From NCBI RefSeq assembly GCF_051388915.1, contig NZ_JBPKBH010000001.1, positions 434,001 to 498,000 on the forward strand: a stretch of 64,000 bases of DNA, given 5' to 3'. This stretch comes from Yinghuangia sp051388915 (GTDB taxonomy: Bacteria > Actinomycetota > Actinomycetes > Streptomycetales > Streptomycetaceae). The notes below the pieces were generated by a model. The model made no database searches. It was not told the DNA's origin and was given only the letters and a program-made list of their open reading frames with translations. Both the position numbers and the translations under genes were made by a program. Below, piece by piece: positions 53,997 through 62,295 of this stretch. Within the stretch, counting starts at the first letter, position 1. Each line of letters opens with the position of its first letter.

Positions 53997-56597
53997 TCAG
54001 GCGGTGACCAGTTTGTGGAGGTTGCCGACGTACGTGATCGTCTGGGCCTTGACCTGGTACCCGTACACGGCGCCGGTTCCGGCGAATTCGCCGGTCGACC
54101 GGTCGAAGGCGTACTCCTTGAGCGGCGTCTTGTAGCGGACCGACCGGATCGCGCCGAGCATCGCCGACCTCGTCGGCGTCTGCGAGCGCAGGGACTTGGC
54201 GGCCTCGATGATCAGGTTGACCACATCGTACGCCTCGGCGGAATACGTCGACGGCTGTGTCTTGAACGCCTGCATGTACGCGGTGGCGAACGCGCGCAGC
54301 GTGGGCTCGGCCTTGGGGTCGACCGCGGGCACCGTGAGGAACCAGTCCTCGGCGGCCGGCCCGGCGAGCCGGACGAACTGCGGGTCGGTGACCCCGTCGG
54401 GCGCGATGCGGTGGCCGGTGTAGCCGGCGGCGGCGAGCTTGACCGCGAAGGGCGCGGCGTCCTGGTAGTAGCCGGCGTAGACCAAGGCCTGCGCACCGGA
54501 GGCCTTCACCCGGTTCGCGGCGTCGGTGTAGTCCACGGACCCCTTCGGGGCCTCGTGCTTCGTGATCTTGGCCGCGGTGCCGAGACCCTTCTCGACCGCG
54601 GCGAGGAGGCCGCCGGCGTACGACGATCCGTCGCCGAGCAGGAACACCGATGCTGCGCCGAGCTTCTTGAGGTAGGCGGCGATCTCCGTGCCCTGCTCGT
54701 TGTCGTTGGTCGTCGCCCGGTTGAAGTAGGTGGACGGGGATGCGGTGAGGATCGGGTTGGTGGCCGAGGGGGTGACCGCGGAGAGGCCGGCGTTCTCGTA
54801 GAGCGCCGAGGCCGCCCGGGTCGGTCCGCTGAATACCGGGCCGACCACGGCGACGACTTCGTCGTCGTCGATGAGTTTTTGCGCCGCCATGGCGGACTTC
54901 GTCTCGCTGCCCTGGTCGTCGGACGGCACCAGTTCGATGCGGAACGGCAGGTCGCCTCGCTGGTTCGCCTCGTTGACGGCCAGGGTGGCGCCGTTGTGCA
55001 TGTTGATGCCCAGTTGCGCGTTCTCCCCGGTGAGGCCGCCCTGGAAGCCGAACTTGAGCAGCGGCCTCTGCCCTGACGGCGACGGGCTGTCGCCCCCTTG
55101 CACGGGCTGGTCGCCGCCGGGGTCGTTGCCCACGTTGTCCGCCGAGTCGTCGTCGCCCTTGTTCCCGTCCGACTTGGTCAGGAGGTATGCGGTCAGGCCG
55201 CCGACCGCGGCGACGGAGACCGCGGCGCCGCCGATCACGAGCGCGCGCCGGTTGACGCCGCCGGACCCGTGCGCTCCGCCGGGCTGCGGCCCGACCGGGT
55301 GTCCGGCGGCCGGACGCTCCGTTCCGTACGCAACGGGCGGCGGACCGTACCCGGCCGCCATCGGCGGGAACGGCCCGGCGGGTGTGGGTTGTTCGTGGAC
55401 GGCCAGAGCCGGGGGCGGATAAGGCTGTCCGGACGGGGACAGGAAGGGCAGCCGTGCCGCGGGCGGCCCCACGGTGGGCGCGTACGACGGCGGGGGAGGC
55501 GCGGCCGCGGGCTGTGACGGAGCCGATCCGCCTTGGCCGCTGCCCGGATTGTCGGGTGCGGCGACCCCGGTCGGAACTGCCGGGCCGCTGCCCGCGGTTC
55601 CGCCCGCGCCTCCGGCGCCGGCGCTCCCCGCGGCGCCTCCGGCACCGCCGCTCCCCGCAGTGCCGCTGCCCGCGCCGCTGCCCGCGTCCGAGCCGAGTCC
55701 GGAGTCCAGATCCAGGACCGCCGCGCTGCGCTCCGCGATGGCGTAGGTGATCGCCGGAGGCAGCCAGCCCGAGCGCGTCAGGACCTCGGTCGTCTGCCCG
55801 TCGGGCACCGCCAGGTCCAGGAGTTCGCCCGCGTTCGGTCGCCGGGCGGGGTCCTTGTCGAGGCAGGGTTCCACGATCGGCCGCAGGTACGCGGGTACCG
55901 GCTCCAGGTCCGGCGGCGTGTGCACGATCCGGTACAGCAGCGACGCCGCGGACCCGCCGCCGAACGGCCCGAGCCCGGTGGCGGCGAAGACCAGGACCGA
56001 CGCGAGCGAGAAGAAGTCCGAGTACGGCCCGACCTCCCCGCCGTTGGCCTGCTCGGGCGACATGTAGCCCGGCGAGCCGACCACCAGCCCCGTGGACGTG
56101 ATCGAAGTGTCGTCCGCGGCACGGGAGATCCCGAAGTCGATCAGGCGCGGGCCGTCGAGGGCGAGCAGGACGTTCGACGGCTTCAGGTCGCGGTGCACGA
56201 GGCCCGCGCCGTGCACCGCGCGCAGCGCCTCGGTCAGCCCGGCGGCCAGCGCGCGGACCGTCGGCTCGGGCAGCGGCCCGTGCTCGGCGACCGCGTCCGT
56301 CAGCGAGGGGCCCGCGACGTAGGCGGTGGCCAGCCAGGGGATCTCAGCGTCCGGGTCGGCGTCCACGACGGGCGCCGTGTAGGCGCCGGAGACCCGGCGG
56401 GCGGCCGCGACCTCGCGCCGGAAGCGGGTCCGGAAGCCGTCCTCGGCGGTGAGTTCGGGACGTACGAGCTTGAGCGCCACGGTCCGGCCACCCGGCGAAC
56501 GGGCAAGGTAGACCTGCCCCATCCCCCCGGAGCCGAGCCTCGCCAACAGCCGGTAGTCGGCGATTTGTGACGGATCATCAGGTTGCAGCGGCGGCAC
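53997..56597 (-). CDS. Ser/Thr protein kinase fused to an extracellular branched-chain-amino-acid-type binding domain
   Basis: An 866-residue receptor-like protein. Kinase domain (about 15-265): GSGGMGQVYLARS, VALKLV (Lys near 43), HRDLKPSNVLLALDG, LIDFGISRA, GSPGYMSPEQANGG. A Gly/Ala/Pro-rich linker spans 290-445. One transmembrane segment (about 451-472; ALVIGGAAVSVAAVGGLTAY) puts the C-terminus outside. Residues 512-866 resemble ABC-transporter leucine-type binding proteins: GGLTGENAQLGINMHNGATL, VVAVVGPVFSGPTRAAS, LVYAGYYQDAAPFAVKLAAAG, TYSAEAYDVVNLIIEA. Ligand binding probably controls the kinase. GTG start at 56597, divergent from the lipid-metabolism operon. Confidence 0.9.
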   Translation of the reverse strand: MPPLQPDDPSQIADYRLLARLGSGGMGQVYLARSPGGRTVALKLVRPELTAEDGFRTRFRREVAAARRVSGAYTAPVVDADPDAEIPWLATAYVAGPSLTDAVAEHGPLPEPTVRALAAGLTEALRAVHGAGLVHRDLKPSNVLLALDGPRLIDFGISRAADDTSITSTGLVVGSPGYMSPEQANGGEVGPYSDFFSLASVLVFAATGLGPFGGGSAASLLYRIVHTPPDLEPVPAYLRPIVEPCLDKDPARRPNAGELLDLAVPDGQTTEVLTRSGWLPPAITYAIAERSAAVLDLDSGLGSDAGSGAGSGTAGSGGAGGAAGSAGAGGAGGTAGSGPAVPTGVAAPDNPGSGQGGSAPSQPAAAPPPPSYAPTVGPPAARLPFLSPSGQPYPPPALAVHEQPTPAGPFPPMAAGYGPPPVAYGTERPAAGHPVGPQPGGAHGSGGVNRRALVIGGAAVSVAAVGGLTAYLLTKSDGNKGDDDSADNVGNDPGGDQPVQGGDSPSPSGQRPLLKFGFQGGLTGENAQLGINMHNGATLAVNEANQRGDLPFRIELVPSDDQGSETKSAMAAQKLIDDDEVVAVVGPVFSGPTRAASALYENAGLSAVTPSATNPILTASPSTYFNRATTNDNEQGTEIAAYLKKLGAASVFLLGDGSSYAGGLLAAVEKGLGTAAKITKHEAPKGSVDYTDAANRVKASGAQALVYAGYYQDAAPFAVKLAAAGYTGHRIAPDGVTDPQFVRLAGPAAEDWFLTVPAVDPKAEPTLRAFATAYMQAFKTQPSTYSAEAYDVVNLIIEAAKSLRSQTPTRSAMLGAIRSVRYKTPLKEYAFDRSTGEFAGTGAVYGYQVKAQTITYVGNLHKLVTA

Positions 56598-56988
56598 GTG
56601 CTGGTTCCTTCCCCCCGGAGCGATCGTGGATCGATCTCGTCAGGACATCGTTTCACCCTCGTGGTCGCGAAGTGGTGGGGAAGTGCCGCAAACCGATGTC
56701 CGGAACGGTCGTTCGGCCCGATACAAATCGGCCGCGTTGCCGTTCCGTTTCGTTGCTGTCGCCACCGAGTGTGCGGTCTTGAGTGGAAGTAAAGCTTCCG
56801 GACGCATATGTGAATTCGCCGTTACTACTGGCGAGTGACTGTGTTCGCTCCGTTGATTCCGTACTACTGTCGAGCCTGCCGGATCGCCTCAGGGTTGCCG
56901 ATCAACCACTGAGCGTGATCGACGGCGCCGTGTTGCCCCGCTTTGGGCAGGGGTCGTGCACTCACCACTCGGGGGAGGGGAGTCGACC
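56598..56988. other. Divergent regulatory region, kinase / lipid operon
   Basis: The 391 bases hold no gene. A comparatively AT-rich stretch at 56770-56880 includes a near-direct repeat, GTTACTACTGGCGAG (56821-56835) and CGTACTACTGTCGAG (56860-56874). Their TACTAC cores could be -10 elements or half-sites for a regulator. Confidence 0.5.
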
Positions 56989-58227
56989 GTGTTCGATCGT
57001 TTGCGACAGTTCAGGTCCGAGGGCGAGAAGTCGGCGTCGATGCTCTCCGACATTCCGCTGGGCACGATGCTGCGCAGCGTCCCACGCTCGGTCGGGTTCG
57101 GAGTGCGGTCGTACGTCCGGTCGTTGCGCGCCGAGCGCCGCAACTACCCGGACATGCCGACGGTGTTCCCCACGCCCGGGCTCGTCTCGGCGGCCTTCCT
57201 CGACGAGCTCGTCGTCGCGTTCATGTCCACCAGCCGCCTGTCCCCAGGACCGGGGGACGCGCAGCGCATCCGCGAGGAAGTCGCCGAGGCCCTGGGCAAG
57301 TTCCAGGCCGAGGCGTACCTCGACGACCCGGCCCTGTTCCATCCCGAACCACCACCGCTGACCGACCCGGTCGTCCGGGGCAAGCTGTACGGCACCATCA
57401 GCTACGAGCAGCTCGCCTTCGACAGCGGCTATGTTCCGTGGCCCGGCATCCCCGGCGCCACCCGGTGGCAGTCCGCCGGCGCCAACCAGCGCGTGTGGGC
57501 CTACGTCCTCCGCCACCCCGGCAAACCCCGCCCCTGGCTCGTCAACCTGCACGGATTCGGTATGGGACGCCCCGGTGACCTGGCCGCGTTCCGGGCGCAG
57601 CGGGCACACCGCGAGTTCGGCCTCAACGTCATGCACGTGGTCCTCCCGATGCACGGGCCACGCAAGGCGTCCCGCACCCAGGACACGCCGTTCATCTCCT
57701 TCGACTACCTCGGCAACGTCCACGGGCTCGGCCAGGCGGTCTGGGACGTGCGCCGCTGCCTGGCCTGGGCGCGCGGCCAGGGGGCGACGCGGATCGCCGT
57801 GCACGGGCTGTCCCTGGGCGCGTACGTGGCCGCGCTGCTCGCGGGTCTCGAAGACCTCGACTGCGTGGTCGTGGGCGTGCCGTCGGTCGACATGGCGTGG
57901 GTCATGTCGCACCACGTACCGGACGACATCAAGCGCGAGGTGCAGGCCGCCGGGCTGCTCGGGAGCGAGGCCGCGACCGTACACCGCGTCGTCTCGCCGC
58001 TCGCCCTCACCCCACGGGTGCCGCTGGAGCGCCGGTTCGTCTACGCGGGGCTCGCCGACCGGATGGCGACGCCGCAGCAGGCGTACCGGCTCTGGAAGCA
58101 CTGGGAGGAACCGTCCGTCTGCTGGTACCGCGGCTCGCACATCGGGGCCATGTGGAACCGGCAGACCCGCCGCTTCATCGATGATGCCCTGACCTCGTCG
58201 GGCATCGGGAGGAGGAACACCTGGTGA
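56989..58227 (+). CDS. Alpha/beta hydrolase, lipase-like
   Basis: A 412-residue hydrolase. The GTG at 56989 follows GGGGGAGGGG. The nucleophile elbow is VHGLSLGAYVAAL, with the Ser at about residue 275 (GLSLG). PWLVNLHGFGMGRPGDL marks the oxyanion-hole strand, and WYRGSHIGAMW near the C-terminus could supply the histidine. The residue order is that of lipases and esterases. It shares 4 bases with the WS/DGAT gene (GTGA), so it may act on the same lipid pool, for example releasing acyl groups; this is inferred from position. Confidence 0.86.
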   Translation: MFDRLRQFRSEGEKSASMLSDIPLGTMLRSVPRSVGFGVRSYVRSLRAERRNYPDMPTVFPTPGLVSAAFLDELVVAFMSTSRLSPGPGDAQRIREEVAEALGKFQAEAYLDDPALFHPEPPPLTDPVVRGKLYGTISYEQLAFDSGYVPWPGIPGATRWQSAGANQRVWAYVLRHPGKPRPWLVNLHGFGMGRPGDLAAFRAQRAHREFGLNVMHVVLPMHGPRKASRTQDTPFISFDYLGNVHGLGQAVWDVRRCLAWARGQGATRIAVHGLSLGAYVAALLAGLEDLDCVVVGVPSVDMAWVMSHHVPDDIKREVQAAGLLGSEAATVHRVVSPLALTPRVPLERRFVYAGLADRMATPQQAYRLWKHWEEPSVCWYRGSHIGAMWNRQTRRFIDDALTSSGIGRRNTW

Positions 58228-59963
58228 AGCTCTCCGGTCTGGACTCGGCCTTCCTGGCGCTGGAGTCGGAGACATGGCCGATGCACGTCGTGTGCCTCAC
58301 GATCGTGGACGCCTCCGACACCGGCGGACGCGTCGACTTCGAGTCCTTCAAACGAACCCTCGCCGCACGGCTGCCGCGCCTGCCGCTGCTGAGCCGCAGA
58401 CTGGTGCAGCGGCCCTGGGGCCTGTCGCGGCCGCACTGGGTCCCCGACCCGGACTTCGACTTCCGCAACCACGTGCACCGCGCCACCGTCGCGGCGCCGG
58501 GCGGACGCGCCGAGCTGGCCGAACTCGCCACCGAGATCTACCGGCACCGGCTCGACCGCGAACGCCCGCTGTGGGAGTGGTGGGTCGTCGAGGGCCTGGA
58601 GAACGGCCGCATCGCGCACCTGTGGAAGGTGCACCACGCGTGCATAGACGGCCGTGCCGGTGCCTCGATGCAGGAGGTCTTCTTCGACGCCGACCCGCAC
58701 GGCGGCGTCTCCCGCGAGTTCGTCCCGCTGCCGATGCCGGACGAGGGCGACGGCCTCCCCGAGGGCATCGCCCGGTTCGCCGAGCCGGCCAAGTCGCTTG
58801 CCGGTACTCCGGTACGCCTGGCCGGGCAGCTCGGCTCGACCGCGCGGGGCGTGGTCGCGGCGGCCATGACCGGGCGGCTGGGCCAGGCCATGCCGCTCAA
58901 CATGCCGCGCACCCGGTTCAACGAGCCGGTCGGCAAGGCTCGTTCGTACGGCTTCTGCACGGTGTCGCTGTCTGACGTCAAGACCGTCAAGAACGCCTTC
59001 GGGGTCAAGGTCAACGACGTCGTGCTGGCCATCGTGGGCGGCGCGGTGCGGAGCCTGCTCGACTCGTTCGGCGAGTCCCCCGGCAGGCAGTTGGTGGGGA
59101 CTGTCCCCGTCGACGCCACGAAGGGCGGCACCCGCTCCAGCGGCAACCTCATCACCGGCATGCTCGTCGGCCTGTCCACAGACGTCGACGATCCGGCCGA
59201 ACGCCTGCTCTGCATCCACGAAAACGCGCTGGCTTCCAAAGCCGTGCAGGGCGCGTTGGGCAACGACCTGCTGACCGGCCTGGCGGACACCCCGCCTCCG
59301 GCCGTCGTCGGCCTCGGCGGTGACGCATACCGCGCGGCGAAGCTGGCCACGCTTCTGCCGCCCGTGTGCAACGCGGTCATTTCCAACGTTCCGGGACCCC
59401 GCGCGACGCTGTACTCGCAGGGGCAGAAGGTGGAGGCGTTCCATTCGATGGGCATCATCGCGGACGGATTCGGCCTCTTCGTCGGAGGCATGAGCTATGA
59501 CGACCAGATCGACATCGGGGTGCTCGCGGACCGCGACGCGCTGCCCGACCCCTTCGCACTTGCGGACAGCATCGTCGAGCAGTTGAACGTCCTGCTCAAG
59601 GCCGCCCACGAGTTCGACCGGCCGCCCGGCGGCACGACGCGGTACGCCGCCGCGGAGCCGCAGCCGGAGGCCCGGCCGGAGGACCGGGCCGCCCCGGAGA
59701 CCGAGACAGAGCCGCGGCCCGAGGCGCCGGCAGCACCCGCCGCCCGTACGCCTGCCGCACCCAAAGCGGCGGTGGCCCGGAAGCCGGGCACCCGCAAGAC
59801 CCCGGCCCGATCGACGGCCGCGCGGACCGCGGCAACCCGCACCGCGACCGCACGCGCCACGGCGACCACCCGGACTCCGGCGGCCCGCAAGCCCGCCGGA
59901 GTCCGTGGTGCCGCCAACGCGCCCAAGCGGAGTGCCGACGGCCCGAGCATGACGGGCGGGTGA
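58224..59963 (+). CDS. Wax ester synthase/diacylglycerol acyltransferase (WS/DGAT)
   Basis: A 579-residue acyltransferase of the WS/DGAT family, which makes triacylglycerol or wax esters from acyl-CoA. It begins MKLSGLDSAFLALESETWPM. The catalytic HHxxxDG motif is VHHACIDGRAG (HHACIDG at about 138-144), preceded by RPLWEWWVVEGLENG. LPPVCNAVISNVPGPRATLY is the conserved C-terminal block. Residues about 475-579 form an Ala/Arg/Thr/Pro-rich tail (AARTAATRTATARATATTR) like histone H1 tails; typical family length is about 450-480, so this tail is extra. Confidence 0.92.
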   Translation: MKLSGLDSAFLALESETWPMHVVCLTIVDASDTGGRVDFESFKRTLAARLPRLPLLSRRLVQRPWGLSRPHWVPDPDFDFRNHVHRATVAAPGGRAELAELATEIYRHRLDRERPLWEWWVVEGLENGRIAHLWKVHHACIDGRAGASMQEVFFDADPHGGVSREFVPLPMPDEGDGLPEGIARFAEPAKSLAGTPVRLAGQLGSTARGVVAAAMTGRLGQAMPLNMPRTRFNEPVGKARSYGFCTVSLSDVKTVKNAFGVKVNDVVLAIVGGAVRSLLDSFGESPGRQLVGTVPVDATKGGTRSSGNLITGMLVGLSTDVDDPAERLLCIHENALASKAVQGALGNDLLTGLADTPPPAVVGLGGDAYRAAKLATLLPPVCNAVISNVPGPRATLYSQGQKVEAFHSMGIIADGFGLFVGGMSYDDQIDIGVLADRDALPDPFALADSIVEQLNVLLKAAHEFDRPPGGTTRYAAAEPQPEARPEDRAAPETETEPRPEAPAAPAARTPAAPKAAVARKPGTRKTPARSTAARTAATRTATARATATTRTPAARKPAGVRGAANAPKRSADGPSMTGG

Positions 59964-60934
59964 ACGTGGCGCAGGAGCCACCGCATCAGCGGGAACCGAA
60001 GCCCCAGGAACCGAAGCCTTGGGAACTCCAGAACCGGGAACTCCAGAACCGGGAACTCCAGAACCGGGAACTCCACGACCGACCCGATGCCCGACCACCC
60101 CGCAGGGCGGCCCTCGTCACCGGCGCCAACTCCGGGCTCGGCCTGGCGAGCGCGCTCGCGCTGGCGTCCCGGGACAACATGCGCGTGGTCGGCACCGTCC
60201 GGTCCGCCGAGAAGGGGGACAAGGTCCGGCGGGCGGCCGAGGAGGCCGGTGTCGAGGTCGAGACCCGCATCCTCGACGTCACCGACGCCGCGGGATGCAA
60301 GGACGTCGTCGGCGAGATCCGCCCCGACGTCCTGGTGAACAACGCCGGCGGCACCTGCTACGCACCCGTCGCGGATGTCATGGAAGAGGAGGCCCGGCAC
60401 CACCTGGAGACCGCGGTCTTCGCCCCCATGCGCCTGGCCCGGCTGGCCATCCCCTATATGCAGGACCGCGGTTGGGGCCGTGTCATCCAGATCTCGTCGG
60501 TCGCGGGCAAGGTCACCTATCCGCTCATGGGCTGGTACCAGGCCGGAAAGCACGCCTTGGAGGCGCTCTCGGACGCGCTGCGCCTGGAGGTCGCGGGGTC
60601 CGGAGTGCACGTCGTGGTCGTCGCGCCCGGCGGCTTCCGCAGCGGCATCAGTGAGGACATGGCCGACGTCGCGCACCGCTACCGGGGATCGAAATACGCC
60701 ACCGCGTTCCGCCGCCTCGACCTCGGGTTCACCCTCGTCCAGCCCTTCTGGACGGACGCCGAGCGGGTCGCCGCGGTCGTCGCGGCGGCGGCCACCGATC
60801 CGGAGCCCCGGGGCAGGTACGTGGTGGGCCGCGACGCCCAGGTGACGCTGCTGGTCTCCCGGATCGTGGAGAACTTCGGGGCCGCGGTGGAGTTTCGCGA
60901 CAAAGCGGTGCGCCGTCTGATCGGTTTGCCCTGA
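59960..60934 (+). CDS. Short-chain dehydrogenase/reductase with repeat-bearing N-terminus
   Basis: A 324-residue SDR overlapping the WS/DGAT stop by 4 bases. The first 48 residues are Pro/Glu/Arg-rich and contain RELQN repeats from a 15-bp tandem repeat. The cofactor motif is LVTGANSGLGLASAL (about 51-65), with NNAG in VLVNNAGGTC, a Ser in IQISSVAGK and Tyr193-x-x-x-Lys197 in WYQAGKHALEAL. It may reduce or oxidise a fatty alcohol, aldehyde or sterol-like substrate in the lipid operon; the substrate is unproven. Confidence 0.88.
   Translation: MNVAQEPPHQREPKPQEPKPWELQNRELQNRELQNRELHDRPDARPPRRAALVTGANSGLGLASALALASRDNMRVVGTVRSAEKGDKVRRAAEEAGVEVETRILDVTDAAGCKDVVGEIRPDVLVNNAGGTCYAPVADVMEEEARHHLETAVFAPMRLARLAIPYMQDRGWGRVIQISSVAGKVTYPLMGWYQAGKHALEALSDALRLEVAGSGVHVVVVAPGGFRSGISEDMADVAHRYRGSKYATAFRRLDLGFTLVQPFWTDAERVAAVVAAAATDPEPRGRYVVGRDAQVTLLVSRIVENFGAAVEFRDKAVRRLIGLP
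60021..60080. repeat. 15-bp tandem repeat, 4 copies
   Basis: GGGAACTCCAGAACC occurs exactly three times at 60021-60065, followed by GGGAACTCCACGACC. It encodes RELQN repeats at the SDR N-terminus. The 15-bp unit keeps the frame if copies are gained or lost. Confidence 0.9.
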
Positions 60935-61270
<336 letters not shown>

Positions 61271-61747
61271 ATGGGGCAGAACGTACGCATCGATACGGCC
61301 GACGTATCCGATGCCGAGCAGATCCTGAAGTTGCAGTACCTCTGCTACCAGGGCGAAGCGGCCCTCTACAACGACTACGGCATCGCGCCTCTGACCCAGT
61401 CCCTCGACAGCCTCAGGGACGAGTTCGAGACGCACACCGTGCTGGTGGCGCGCCTCGGGGACGAGGTCGTGGGCTCGGTCCGCGGCGTCGTCGAGGACGG
61501 GGTGGCCCGCATCGGCCGCCTGATCGTGCACCCCCGCCTCCAGGGCCACGGCCTCGGCACGCGTCTCCTCAACGCGGTCGAGGACAAGCTCGCGCACGCG
61601 GAGTCCTTCGAGCTGTTCACCGGACACCGCAGCGAGGACAACCTGCGCCTGTACGCGCGGCTGGGGTACGCGGAAGCCCGCGTCGAACGGGTCGGCCCGC
61701 GCCTGAGCCTGGTCTACCTCACCAAGGCCACGTCTCTCGCCGCGTGA
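61271..61747 (+). CDS. GNAT family N-acetyltransferase next to the assembly gap
   Basis: A 158-residue acetyltransferase. Motif A is RIGRLIVHPRLQGHGLGTRLLNAVEDKL, and RSEDNLRLYARLGYAE is motif B. The ATG at 61271 is 8 bases after the N gap, so its promoter and ribosome binding site are lost and a longer N-terminus cannot be excluded. The visible sequence forms a complete GNAT fold. A terminator lies about 190 bases downstream. Substrate unknown. Confidence 0.85.
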   Translation: MGQNVRIDTADVSDAEQILKLQYLCYQGEAALYNDYGIAPLTQSLDSLRDEFETHTVLVARLGDEVVGSVRGVVEDGVARIGRLIVHPRLQGHGLGTRLLNAVEDKLAHAESFELFTGHRSEDNLRLYARLGYAEARVERVGPRLSLVYLTKATSLAA

Positions 61748-62003
61748 CCCGCAGGCGAGACCGGCCGGCATGTCCGGTAAGCGTCCGGCAACCATGAGCC
61801 GGCGATCATGAGCCGGCAAGCGTGACCGGTAGTGCGTGACCGGTTTCACGCGGTCGGCCCGAGCCGACCGCAGGGCCCGATCGCCGCACCGGCCCAAGGG
61901 TGAAGTCCCTCGTTCACGCCTTGGAAACAACTCGAAAAAGCCCCGGCGACCTGCGAAGTCATGGTCGTCGGGGCTTTTCGCATCCGATCGCGGCCGAGGA
62001 GAT
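61748..62003. other. Region between the GNAT gene and the metN leader
   Basis: About 256 bases without a gene; it contains the terminator at 61936-61978. Repeated GACCGGT and TGAGCCGG-like words occur between 61750 and 61840 (ATGAGCCGGCGATCATGAGCCGGCAAGCGTG). Nothing else was recognised. Confidence 0.5.
61936..61978 (+). terminator. Hairpin terminator after the GNAT gene
   Basis: AAAAGCCCCGGCGACC (61936-61951) pairs with GGTCGTCGGGGCTTTT (61963-61978), 16 bp with one G-T pair and a TTTT end. Both strands have the right polarity, since the left arm starts with AAAA. Confidence 0.88.
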
Positions 62004-62033
62004 TTCCCATCGTCGCGGTTGGTCTGATTTAAT
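62004..62033 (+). promoter_or_regulatory. Promoter of the metN leader transcript
   Basis: TTCCCA (62004-62009), an 18-base spacer and TTTAAT (62028-62033) lie upstream of the leader ORF. The predicted start point, about 7 bases downstream of the -10, coincides with the ATG at 62041, so the transcript would be leaderless. Confidence 0.55.
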
Positions 62034-62040
62034 CCTTGGC

Positions 62041-62130
62041 ATGTTCATCACGGCACACATGCGCGCAGTCGGGGCAATCGCCACGGCTCCCCGCTGTATG
62101 TGCCGAATGTGTCGAATGCGCGGCTGCTGA
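62041..62130 (+). CDS. Leader-peptide ORF rich in Met, Cys and Arg, upstream of metN
   Basis: A 29-residue ORF: it starts MFITAHMRAVGAIATAP and ends RCMCRMCRMRGC before TGA. The last 12 residues hold four Cys, three Met and four Arg. There is no ribosome binding site, and the promoter position predicts a leaderless start. It lies 165 bases before metN. Short cysteine-rich ORFs that sense charged tRNA are known upstream of sulfur genes in actinobacteria, so translation attenuation of the methionine importer is a reasonable inference. No function is demonstrated. Confidence 0.5.
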   Translation: MFITAHMRAVGAIATAPRCMCRMCRMRGC

Positions 62131-62149
62131 GGCCCTGAGCCCGGCGACC

Positions 62150-62189
62150 GGATGAGCGCCCCGCCGACCGGCGGCGCCCCGGTTCATCC
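62150..62189 (+). promoter_or_regulatory. GC-rich stem-loop between the leader ORF and metN
   Basis: GGATGA (62150-62155) can pair with TCATCC (62184-62189). Inside, GCGCC (62156-62160) can pair with GGCGC (62173-62177), or CCGCCG (62161-62166) with CGGCGG (62169-62174), giving alternative folds. It begins 20 bases after the leader ORF stop, where an attenuator is expected. Confidence 0.4.
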
Positions 62190-62295
62190 CCGTTCGACCC
62201 GAACCACCAGCCTCTGACCATGCTCGCCGCCGACGATCCGTCGGGCTGCGTCCTGCCCGCTGCGGCGGTGGTCCCCGAGCAACCTGGAACCCACG

